This document shows, piece after piece, positions 41,885 through 49,578 of a DNA stretch of 64,000 nucleotides. A model generated the notes under the pieces. That model was not told the origin of the DNA and did not search any database. It saw only the letters and a program-made list of their open reading frames with translations. This DNA is from Muribaculaceae bacterium (GTDB taxonomy: Bacteria > Bacteroidota > Bacteroidia > Bacteroidales > Muribaculaceae), in assembly GCA_022509085.1 (NCBI GenBank), contig JAFLTW010000001.1:372001-436000 (forward strand), read 5' to 3'. How positions within the stretch are numbered: the stretch's first letter is position 1; each line of letters begins with the position of its first letter. The position numbers were made by a program, and so were the translations under genes.

Positions 41885-42042
41885 GGAAGGAGATACTCAT
41901 AAGCGGATATTCTTAATTCCTCTCGTTCCTTTTGGGATATTTTTTTCAATTTTATGGAATAACGGGATTTAGACAAGGGGTTGTCTTTTGAATCAACTCC
42001 TGTTGAAGAATACGGTTTAGTATGTTTTTGCGCTATATTCAT
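41881..42042 (-). CDS. 53-residue basic protein, first gene of a two-gene module
   Basis: ATG 42042 is preceded by AAGGAGGT, a full Shine-Dalgarno with a 10-base spacer; strong sites of this kind are rare in Bacteroidota and support translation from here. The product is short and basic, with an unstructured N-terminus (MNIAQKHTKPYSS) and a C-terminal helix (SQKEREELRISAYEYLLP). It ends in an ATGA overlap with the 189-residue gene. No family is recognised. Size, charge, position and coupling are those of many antitoxin-like or accessory small genes, which is only an analogy. Confidence 0.65.
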   Translation of the reverse strand: MNIAQKHTKPYSSTGVDSKDNPLSKSRYSIKLKKISQKEREELRISAYEYLLP

Positions 42043-42067
42043 TGTCCATCTCACCTCCTTTACAATG

Positions 42068-42099
42068 CAAAGATACTACTTTTATTTATAAAACACAAA
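42068..42099 (-). promoter_or_regulatory. Promoter of the two-gene module
   Basis: On the minus strand TTTG (42096-42099), 20 bases, TATCTTTG (42068-42075). The predicted start site near 42061 leaves a leader of about 18 bases that contains the Shine-Dalgarno. Confidence 0.8.
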
Positions 42100-42257
42100 T
42101 CTTCCCCTTTTGGCTTAATAAAAATCCACACAACAAGTTCGATTTTTTCCCCAAAAAAGGTATCATACCTAAAATTTAACGTTCAATTCTAAAGGCATTA
42201 TTTTAATTGAGGCAGTTATATCTAAACGTCCTATAAATTAATGACATAATTTTTTCG
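42100..42257. other. Spacer between the module promoter and the 23-bp array
   Basis: AT-rich; only a small hairpin (AGGTAT/ATACCT near 42159-42173) stands out. No gene is seen. The whole gap from 42043 to 42538 holds the minus-strand promoter, this spacer, the repeat array and the promoter of the secreted protein. Confidence 0.5.
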
Positions 42258-42414
42258 TTCGGAAGATTGTGGCGATTTCATTCGGAAGATTGTGGCGATT
42301 TCATTCGGAAGATTGTGGCAATTTCATTCGGTAGATTGTGGCGATTTCGTTCGGAAGATTGTGGAAATTTCATTCGGAAGATTGTGGAAATTTCATTCGG
42401 AAGATTGTGGCGAT
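42258..42414. repeat. 23-bp tandem repeat array, 6.8 copies
   Basis: Copies start at 42258, 42281, 42304, 42327, 42350, 42373 and 42396 with the unit ttcggaagattgtggcgatt plus tca. The spacing is exactly 23 bases throughout, and substitutions fall mainly in the 'ggcgat/ggaaat' part. The unit is open in all three plus-strand frames, so three units make a 23-residue repeating peptide; one copy has a TAG. The array ends about 45 bases before the -33 element of the following gene. Confidence 0.96.
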
Positions 42415-42458
42415 AGGCTTCTACGTAACTGATTGTATTGCAGTTTTAACTTTTGAAA

Positions 42459-42490
42459 TTTGGATATCTTACACGTATATAGTAATTTTG
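42459..42490 (+). promoter_or_regulatory. Promoter of the secreted protein gene
   Basis: TTTGG (42459-42463), 19 bases, TAATTTTG (42483-42490): a full consensus match. The leader is about 43 bases. Confidence 0.8.
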
Positions 42491-42538
42491 CACCCATTAT
42501 TCATCGGCCGGACCCCTCCGGCAACTTAAAACCCTACA

Positions 42539-44365
42539 ATGAAACGCTTAAACCTGCAAACCCGACTTCTCTGCCTCACTATATCTCTCATTGCCGCTAC
42601 AGCAAACCTCTTTGCCGGATACATAGAAGACGACTCAGGACACGGTTTTACTCTCTTCTTTGACCGCCAACTAAATAATGAGGTTGATGAGAAGAAACAT
42701 CTCTCAGACCTGGATCCTGATAAAAGGGTGGAAGCTAATCTTACCTATAATACAAGAGCTTCCCTTTATTCCCCTGTTGAGGTTTTCATTCAATGGTTTA
42801 GTGACAAAGACACCAACGATTATCTTTTCACAAAAAAAACAAATTATGCTAATCCTTCCTATTCAAGGTTCGTAATTATCAACTATGAAAAAAATAAAAG
42901 ATACTATATCGATCGCCTTGAAATAGACTGGGTAGTGGATGAAAACTGTATAGGTGCTCTCAGACTCGTTGGTTCAAAATCAGAAACAAATCCTTATGAT
43001 TATTTAAATATGAGTTTGGAAGAGCATTATATCGACAACGCTGTTCCTAACGACATTAATCTCCTGATCACACCTCCCTCGGATGAATCAAATACTAAGT
43101 TTGTTTACAATTTTGATATCCCTGTAAGCTATATCGCCCTCGTTTATAGCGCGAAGGAGCAAGGAATGGATCCCTTCTCTTGTGCTCGTTTCTCCAGCTT
43201 CTCCGTGCATTTCACTGATGAGCCCGTTGCTCCCAAACCCGAAGTCAATGTAAAATTGGGCAGTGACAAGAAGGTGGAAAACCTTCCCTGGTGCAATACG
43301 GGGGTTAATGCCAGTCATCTTATTTCGATCTCCGGCGATGTAGATAAGCTCTCGGCCGATAATCTTAAATTCTATCTCACCCCTCTCTTTGACTCTCCTA
43401 ACTCTAAACCCAATCCCGAGGCGGAGGAACGTCCCGAAGAACTTTGGCCTTTGGGATGGACACTCTACAAACACTTCGAGTCTGTTGCCGACCAACATGA
43501 ATTCTTATATGACGGTTACTGGCCGGCAGATGCCACACATATCGAATGCAAATTCAATCCCGCAGACCATTCTCTCATCATTCCTGCTCCTTGTTCTGGC
43601 CGCTACAAACTCTCAGTTGAGGCTGCAGAAGGCATCATATTAGAAAACAAGGAACTTGAACTCAACATTTGGCCCGATATTGAAAACAACTACGAGTGGC
43701 TCGGGGATTATGTGAAAATCCCTGAAGAATCTAAATACCAACTCAGTTTCTCTATAAATTGGCAAAACTTCGACACTGTGAATGTCGACTCCCATAAAAA
43801 CATATCCCATCCTGTAGACTCTGACGGAAACCTTGACCATGGCAGCACCGCCGCTATCTTCGTGCCCGGTCTCTACGACGCTCAGATCTACTACAGACTT
43901 AGCTCCTCCACAACAGGAAGCGACATCAACAGCGAGAAGGAATTCGTTCGCCGCAACGTTAATGCAACCTCCGACGGCTCTGCTTACGCAACAAACGATA
44001 ATGTTGAGGGTCTCGAAGGGTACACTCCCGTCATCAACCACATGGTAGATATCTCATCGGTTTCATCCACCACACTGATGCAACTCCGCATATCTAAAAA
44101 TGGTGCGCTGACCCCTCTGGTATCGGAAGGAGGCAACTCCGAAACCGCATTCACCATCACCCCGAGCAACGGCCTCAAATACAATGACGCGCTCGGCATC
44201 TCCTCCCCCCTCTCCGATTCCCACACCTCCAGTACCTCCCAGCCCATCTATTATGACCTCCAGGGGCGCCGCGTCAACCCGGCCAACAATAATCAGGCAC
44301 TCCTCCCCTCCGGCATCTACATCAAGGTGATTGACGGACGCCCCTCCAAATTCATCCAACACTAA
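42539..44365 (+). CDS. Secreted protein of unknown function with a short T9SS-like C-terminal tail
   Basis: 608 residues. A signal peptide ends near residue 26 (ATANLFA). No catalytic family is seen: the body is beta-rich, acidic, and has many Asn, Asp and Ser. The C-terminus (YYDLQGRRVNPANNN ... GIYIKVIDGRPSKF) is the short sorting-like tail (YDLxGRRV, then GIYI...GxxxKxxx) that many Bacteroidales surface proteins carry and that is related to type A type IX signals. The 5' half is clearly AT-richer than the 3' end and the flanking genes, and codon use shifts with it, which suggests transfer or a mosaic origin. Its own promoter lies behind the 23-bp array; a bidirectional terminator follows. 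Confidence 0.75.
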   Translation: MKRLNLQTRLLCLTISLIAATANLFAGYIEDDSGHGFTLFFDRQLNNEVDEKKHLSDLDPDKRVEANLTYNTRASLYSPVEVFIQWFSDKDTNDYLFTKKTNYANPSYSRFVIINYEKNKRYYIDRLEIDWVVDENCIGALRLVGSKSETNPYDYLNMSLEEHYIDNAVPNDINLLITPPSDESNTKFVYNFDIPVSYIALVYSAKEQGMDPFSCARFSSFSVHFTDEPVAPKPEVNVKLGSDKKVENLPWCNTGVNASHLISISGDVDKLSADNLKFYLTPLFDSPNSKPNPEAEERPEELWPLGWTLYKHFESVADQHEFLYDGYWPADATHIECKFNPADHSLIIPAPCSGRYKLSVEAAEGIILENKELELNIWPDIENNYEWLGDYVKIPEESKYQLSFSINWQNFDTVNVDSHKNISHPVDSDGNLDHGSTAAIFVPGLYDAQIYYRLSSSTTGSDINSEKEFVRRNVNATSDGSAYATNDNVEGLEGYTPVINHMVDISSVSSTTLMQLRISKNGALTPLVSEGGNSETAFTITPSNGLKYNDALGISSPLSDSHTSSTSQPIYYDLQGRRVNPANNNQALLPSGIYIKVIDGRPSKFIQH

Positions 44366-44392
44366 ATCTCACCGAACCCCGAACCCCAACAA

Positions 44393-44427
44393 TAAAAGCC
44401 CCGTCCGGATTCCCGACGGGGCTTATC
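44393..44427. terminator. Bidirectional terminator between the secreted protein gene and the TolC gene
   Basis: AAGCCCCGTC (44396-44405) pairs with GACGGGGCTT (44415-44424), with A-rich and T-rich flanks; it serves both convergent genes. Confidence 0.88.
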
Positions 44428-44444
44428 TTATCTCTTCTCCTGCT

Positions 44445-45770
44445 TTAGTCGGTGATGCCGAGGCAGAGGGTTTTCTGGAGGGCGATGATGGCGGAGAGAA
44501 CGCTGCCGCGGGCCGTGACAAGTTCGTTGGCATACTGCAGCAGTGTGATCTGTGCGTCAGAGACGTTGATGAAGGCATCGAGGCCCTGCTTGTAGCGGTC
44601 TAGTGCAAGGGTATAATACAGCTGCGCATTCTGCAATACCACCCCTATCTCCTGCTCGTATTTTACAGCCTGCGCATACGTCACTATGGCATTCTCCACT
44701 TCCTGCACCGCAGTGAGCAGCGTCAGATTGTAATTGTCTACAGAAGCCATGAGCTGCTCTCGTGCCGACGCTATCTCGGCGTTGCGCGCAAAGCCATCGA
44801 ACACTGTCCATGACAACTGCGGAGCAACAGCATACGTGAAGCTCTCTTTCTTGAATAGGTCTCCCAACCGCCACGCCTCCGTGCCGACGCTCGCGGTCAG
44901 CGCCAGACTCGGCAACCACTGTTTCTTCTCCACGCCCAAAGCAGCCGCATATTCCTCCACCTCATACTCCGCCTCCCTCACGTCCGGCCGGTTGCGAAGC
45001 AACTCCGGTGACACATCGGTGTCCAACGTCCATTCCGCGTTCGGTTGCGGTGCCGGCGCCGAAAGCATCCCCTGCATCTCCTGAGGATAGGTGCCTGTCA
45101 ATACAGCGATGGCATTTATCGTCGTGGCAACTTCGGTTTCCAGGTTGCAGAGACTCGCCTGCGTGGAGTAAAACGTGGTCTTGGCCTGCGCCACATCCAT
45201 CATCGACGCCAGGCCGGCATCCTTACGCGCCTCAGTTATCTTGAGCACCTTTTCCTGAGATTCTATATGTTCTCTGGTTACAATCAGCTCCTGCTGCAAC
45301 GTGCGCAGCTGCATATAGTAGTCGGCAATCTCGGCTGCAATAGTCACACACATCCAGGTGTAATCTTCTGCCGATGCCCTGTAGGCACCCTTCTGTTCCT
45401 TCACCTTTACTGTGATTCTCCCGAAGAGGTCGATCTCCCAGCTCAGGTTGGCTCCAACGCTGAAATACGACTGCGTCATCGACGATCCGGTTGCCCGAGT
45501 GGTATACCCTGACGTGCGTGCACGGTCCCATCCTACACCTAAGGAGATTTGCGGATAGTACCCGCTCTTGGCCTCACGCACTGCCTGGCGCGCCATCTCA
45601 ACCCGCTTTATCGCCTGCGCAAGGTCGAGATTGTTATTTTGGCCCATATATATCAACGTGTCGAGCACGGGATCGTCGAAGTGTGCCCACCAGTCCGACT
45701 GGCGGGTCTGCGCCCATGCCGTCGATATGAGCATCATGAAAATGGCCGGAAGAATATATTTCGTTTTCAT
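44445..45770 (-). CDS. TolC-family outer membrane efflux protein
   Basis: The 441 residues have a signal peptide (about 1-20) and two outer membrane efflux protein repeats of long helices (about 45-235 and 255-435). Typical segments are NNLDLAQAIKRVEMARQAV and NRPDVREAEYEVEEYAAALG. It would form the trimeric exit duct of a tripartite RND or ABC efflux pump. Unlike most NodT-type members it has no lipobox Cys (STAWAQT). The usual membrane fusion and pump genes are not next to it, so the partner is elsewhere or lost. Confidence 0.92.
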   Translation of the reverse strand: MKTKYILPAIFMMLISTAWAQTRQSDWWAHFDDPVLDTLIYMGQNNNLDLAQAIKRVEMARQAVREAKSGYYPQISLGVGWDRARTSGYTTRATGSSMTQSYFSVGANLSWEIDLFGRITVKVKEQKGAYRASAEDYTWMCVTIAAEIADYYMQLRTLQQELIVTREHIESQEKVLKITEARKDAGLASMMDVAQAKTTFYSTQASLCNLETEVATTINAIAVLTGTYPQEMQGMLSAPAPQPNAEWTLDTDVSPELLRNRPDVREAEYEVEEYAAALGVEKKQWLPSLALTASVGTEAWRLGDLFKKESFTYAVAPQLSWTVFDGFARNAEIASAREQLMASVDNYNLTLLTAVQEVENAIVTYAQAVKYEQEIGVVLQNAQLYYTLALDRYKQGLDAFINVSDAQITLLQYANELVTARGSVLSAIIALQKTLCLGITD

Positions 45771-45841
45771 GCCACAAATTTAACCAATATTTTCCGTCCC
45801 CGCAACCTCTACACAACCTCACCACAACTTTCCCCGCTACC

Positions 45842-45880
45842 TCCCGGATACGTCCCGGATACTTCCCGGATACTTCCCGA
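45842..45880. repeat. 11-bp tandem repeat, 3.5 copies
   Basis: TCCCGGATAC(G/T) repeated at 45842, 45853, 45864 and 45875, between TolC and the EF-G2-like gene. The rest of the 279-base spacer shows no gene. Confidence 0.85.
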
Positions 45881-46049
45881 GCTCCTCTCTCTCTCCTCTT
45901 GCCCGTCACCTTTCTCCCTCTAAATTCCCCTTTATGTTAAAAAACATAGCTGAAGAGTATGCTTATGTGCGGATTTTTTGCTAACTTGCAACGTTTTTTC
46001 AAAACACCCGATCTTTCAGAACAATTTTAATTCTTTTATAACTTAAAAA

Positions 46050-48206
46050 ATGAAAGTTTATAACACTAACGAAATCAAAAACATCTCCCTTATCGGTGGT
46101 AAGGGCTCCGGTAAAACCACTCTCATCGAGTCCATACTCTTCGGGAGTGGCGTTATAAAACGCCGCGGCGCAGTCGACGCCGGCACCACTGCCTCCGACT
46201 ATTTCCCCGTTGAAAAGGAATATGGCTACTCCGTATTCTCCTCCATCTTCAACGTAGAAGTCAACAATAAGAAACTCAACATCATCGACTGCCCGGGTGC
46301 AGACGATTTTGTTGGTCATGCATATACCGCTCTCGGCGTTACAGACCTCGGTCTGATCGTGCTCAACGCCGAAAACGGCGTGGAAGTAGGTACGGAAAAT
46401 ACCTATCGCACCACAGCCAAACTCAAAAAACCCGTAGCATTCGTCCTCAACAACACCGAAGGCGAAAAAGTGGATTTCGACAATGTGATTGCCAACCTTA
46501 AGGAGCACTTCGGTGCAAAGGTTACCCCCGTGCAGTTCCCCGTCAACGCCGGTCCCGGCTTCAACGCCGTTATCGACGTACTCCTTATGAAGAAACTCGA
46601 ATGGGCAGCAGATGGTGGCAAGGCAACCCTCAGCGATATCCCCGCCGACCTTCAGGACAAGGCCGAGGAAATGCGCAACACTCTTCTTGAAGCAGCCGCA
46701 GAGAACGACGAGGCCCTTATGGACAAATTCTTCGAGGAAGGCGACCTCTCTACCGACGAGATCCGCGTAGGTATGCGCAAGGGTATCGCCGACCGCTCCC
46801 TCTTCCCCGTGCTCTGCGTCAGCGCCAAGCACAACATCGGCGTAGACCGCCTTCTCGAGTTCCTCACCAACGTGGCTCCCGAAGTAACTGACACACCCGC
46901 TCCCGAAACCACCGAAGGCGTGGAGGTTAAACCCGACTCCAACGGTCCGACATCCCTCTTCTTCTTCAAGACCAGCGTTGAGCAGCACATCGGTGAGGTG
47001 AGCTACTTCAAGGTGATGAGCGGTACGCTCAAGGCCGGCGACGACCTCGACAACGTTTCGCGCGGCGGCAAGGAACGCCTCGCCCAGATCTTCGTGGTTA
47101 ACGGCAATATGCGTACAGCCGTAGACGAACTCAAGGCCGGCGACCTCGGCGCTGCCGTGAAACTGAAAGACGTCCGTACGGGCAACACTCTCGACGCCAA
47201 GGGCGTCGACTGGCAGTTCGACTTCATCAAATACCCCGCTCCCAAATATTCCCGCGCCATCAAACCTCTCAACGAGGCCGACGCCGAGAAACTCTCCGGT
47301 CTCCTCTCAAAGATGCACGAGGAAGATCCCACATACCTCGTAGAGCAGAGCAAGGAACTCAAGCAGACCATCGTGAGCGGTCAGGGCGAATTCCACCTCC
47401 GCACCCTCAAGTGGCTCCTCGAAAACAACGATAAGATGAATGTGGAATATCTTGAAACCAAGATTCCTTATCGTGAGACCATCACCAAGGCCGCACGCGC
47501 AGACTATCGCCATAAGAAGCAGTCCGGCGGTTCAGGCCAGTTTGGCGAGGTGCACCTCATCGTGGAACCCTACACCGAGGGTATGCCCGAACCCGATGCC
47601 TACAAGTTCGGCAACCAGGAGTTCAAGATGAACGTGAAAGACAAGCAGGAAATACCCCTCGAATGGGGTGGCAAGCTCGTGGTCTACAACTGTATCGTTG
47701 GTGGTGCCATCGACGCACGCTTTATCCCCGCCATCATCAAGGGTCTTATGGACCGCATCGAGCAGGGTCCTCTCACCGGTTCCTACGCCCGCGACGTGCG
47801 CGTCATGATCTACGACGGTAAGATGCACCCGGTAGACTCCAACGAAATCTCCTTCCGTCTTGCCGGCCGTAACGCCTTCTCGCAGGCATTCAAGGCTGCC
47901 AATCCCAAGATCCTCGAACCCGTCTACGACGTTGAGGTACTCGTTCCCGACGACATCATGGGCGACGTGATGAGCGACCTCCAGGGACGCCGCGCCATCA
48001 TCATGGGTATGGATCCCGAAAACGGTCTGCAGAAGCTTAAGGCTAAGGTGCCCCTCAAGGAGATGTCGAGCTACAGCACTTCCCTCTCCTCCATCACCGG
48101 TGGCCGCGCTTCGTTCCAGATGCAGTTCGCTAACTACGAACTCGTGCCCGCCGACGTTCAGGAACGTCTGCTTAAGGAATACGAGGCTTCCCAGCAGGAA
48201 GAATAA
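46050..48206 (+). CDS. EF-G2-like elongation factor G paralogue with altered GTPase motifs
   Basis: 718 residues with the five-domain EF-G layout. The P-loop GGKGSGKT (16-23) is intact. G3 reads DCPGADD at 80-86, where EF-G has DTPGHVD, so the catalytic His is replaced by A84. G4 reads NNTE at 134-137 instead of NKxD. Domains II-V look complete (GQGEFHLRTLKW, SGGSGQFGEVHL, GRRAIIMGMD). As I recall, Bacteroides thetaiotaomicron has such a paralogue, EF-G2, reported to translocate without detectable GTP hydrolysis and to matter under carbon limitation and in the gut. By motif this is its likely counterpart. Followed after 11 bases by an FtsX-type permease gene. Confidence 0.9.
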   Translation: MKVYNTNEIKNISLIGGKGSGKTTLIESILFGSGVIKRRGAVDAGTTASDYFPVEKEYGYSVFSSIFNVEVNNKKLNIIDCPGADDFVGHAYTALGVTDLGLIVLNAENGVEVGTENTYRTTAKLKKPVAFVLNNTEGEKVDFDNVIANLKEHFGAKVTPVQFPVNAGPGFNAVIDVLLMKKLEWAADGGKATLSDIPADLQDKAEEMRNTLLEAAAENDEALMDKFFEEGDLSTDEIRVGMRKGIADRSLFPVLCVSAKHNIGVDRLLEFLTNVAPEVTDTPAPETTEGVEVKPDSNGPTSLFFFKTSVEQHIGEVSYFKVMSGTLKAGDDLDNVSRGGKERLAQIFVVNGNMRTAVDELKAGDLGAAVKLKDVRTGNTLDAKGVDWQFDFIKYPAPKYSRAIKPLNEADAEKLSGLLSKMHEEDPTYLVEQSKELKQTIVSGQGEFHLRTLKWLLENNDKMNVEYLETKIPYRETITKAARADYRHKKQSGGSGQFGEVHLIVEPYTEGMPEPDAYKFGNQEFKMNVKDKQEIPLEWGGKLVVYNCIVGGAIDARFIPAIIKGLMDRIEQGPLTGSYARDVRVMIYDGKMHPVDSNEISFRLAGRNAFSQAFKAANPKILEPVYDVEVLVPDDIMGDVMSDLQGRRAIIMGMDPENGLQKLKAKVPLKEMSSYSTSLSSITGGRASFQMQFANYELVPADVQERLLKEYEASQQEE

Positions 48207-48217
48207 TACCCGGAATA

Positions 48218-49444
48218 GTGAATACGCTGTTTCTGGCCCTTCGGGTCTCGACTTCAGGCAACGGCAAAAGGTCGACCCCGGCTATCAAGGTGGCAGTCGC
48301 AGCAGTGGCTTTGTCAGTGGCGGTCATGTTGGCCGCCATTGCCATTGTGCTCGGCTTTAAGGAGGAAATCACCCGCAAGGTTCTCGGCTTCAACCCTCAT
48401 ATCGTCCTTAAAACCAATCCCTCCATGAGCGGAGACGAGTACCTCGTCTCCCTCACTCCCTCTCTCGCCTCGCTCCTCGAATCCACACCCTACATCACCC
48501 GCTACTCACTGAGCGCCTCCACGCCGGCCATATTCAAGACCGACTTGGATTTCAAGGGTATCTATATGCGCTCCACGTCGCCGGGCGAACCCATGGCAGA
48601 GTTTCTTGCCTCGCAACTCGTCGACGGCTCATATCCCGACTTTGCCGCCGACTCGGCCCAACTCCTCATCTCGAGCATAGCTGCCGACCAGCTTATGCTC
48701 GCCGTAGGCGACACCCTCCCTACGTATTTCATGACGGAGGAACTTCAGGTGAAGCCAATGAAGGTGGCAGGCATCTTCAACTCCCATTTTTCATCTTACG
48801 ACGACATCTATGCCTTCACCTCACTCCCCCTCGTGCAGCAGGTGGGAGGAATCCGACCGGAAGAAGGCACATATATCCACGTCTATGTCGACGATTTCTC
48901 GCGCCTTAACGATTATGCATGGGATCTCCGTCATCGCCTCGACGAGGCCTATTCCTCCGGCCTGATCTACCGCTACTATGATATCGAGACGGCCCTGCAA
49001 AACGGTGCCAATTTCTTCAGCTGGCTGGCATTGCTCGACACGAATGTGGCCGTAATCCTGGCGCTTATGACGGCCGTGGCCCTCATCACCCTCATCTCCG
49101 GCATGATGATCCTTATCCTCGACAAGAAACGGTTTATCGCCATCATGAAGGCTCTGGGAGCTCCCGACGCCATGCTGCGCCGAATTTTCGTCTGGCTCAC
49201 CATCCGCGTGGCATTCACCGGTATGGTGATCGGCAACGCCGTGATGCTCACGCTCCTCTTCCTCCAGCAACGCTACCATTTCATACCCCTCGACGCCGAC
49301 AGTTATTACATCGACTTCGTCCCCGTGCGCCTTACATGGCTCTCCATCCTTATTCTCAATGCTGCGATCTTCGTGGTCACCTACATCATGCTCCTCCTCC
49401 CTTCACGCTTCGTTAAGACCATCAATCCTGCCGCCTCCCTCTGA
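48218..49444 (+). CDS. FtsX/LolE-type ABC permease
   Basis: The start is GTG 48218. The 408 residues show the topology of lipoprotein-releasing or MacB/FtsX-like permeases. There is one helix (about 23-47), a large periplasmic domain (about 50-265), then three helices (about 270-295, 320-345 and 365-395). No ATPase gene adjoins it, so the ATP-binding partner is encoded elsewhere. A role in moving lipoproteins from the inner membrane (LolCE-like) is the best guess. It may be co-transcribed with the EF-G2-like gene. Confidence 0.85.
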   Translation: MNTLFLALRVSTSGNGKRSTPAIKVAVAAVALSVAVMLAAIAIVLGFKEEITRKVLGFNPHIVLKTNPSMSGDEYLVSLTPSLASLLESTPYITRYSLSASTPAIFKTDLDFKGIYMRSTSPGEPMAEFLASQLVDGSYPDFAADSAQLLISSIAADQLMLAVGDTLPTYFMTEELQVKPMKVAGIFNSHFSSYDDIYAFTSLPLVQQVGGIRPEEGTYIHVYVDDFSRLNDYAWDLRHRLDEAYSSGLIYRYYDIETALQNGANFFSWLALLDTNVAVILALMTAVALITLISGMMILILDKKRFIAIMKALGAPDAMLRRIFVWLTIRVAFTGMVIGNAVMLTLLFLQQRYHFIPLDADSYYIDFVPVRLTWLSILILNAAIFVVTYIMLLLPSRFVKTINPAASL

Positions 49445-49507
49445 CCAGTATTCTCCGGCTTTCCCCATTTCAGCATCTGACATTTTCACCAAAACCCTTT
49501 CGGGCAT

Positions 49508-49515
49508 TATTTTTG
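49508..49515 (+). promoter_or_regulatory. -7 box of htpG
   Basis: TATTTTTG, about 64 bases before the ATG. No CIRCE-type inverted repeat was seen in the leader. Confidence 0.5.
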
Positions 49516-49578
49516 TTTAGTATTAAAGGAGCCATTGCTCTACTGATTCTAAAATTTTAACCTTAATTTTATATACTT

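Noticed and set aside
42258-42414. CRISPR array
   Set aside because: The units are contiguous 23-bp direct repeats without unique spacers, and no cas gene is present.
41161-42540. Integrated mobile island using tRNA-Leu as attachment site
   Set aside because: The location fits, but I found no second copy of the tRNA 3' end on the right side and no integrase gene in the window.
45999-46988. Minus-strand open frame of 329 codons
   Set aside because: Complement of the EF-G2-like gene.
46050-48206. Tetracycline resistance ribosomal protection protein
   Set aside because: Tet(M/Q)-type proteins keep canonical GTPase motifs (DTPGHxD); here G3 and G4 are altered in the way expected for EF-G2.
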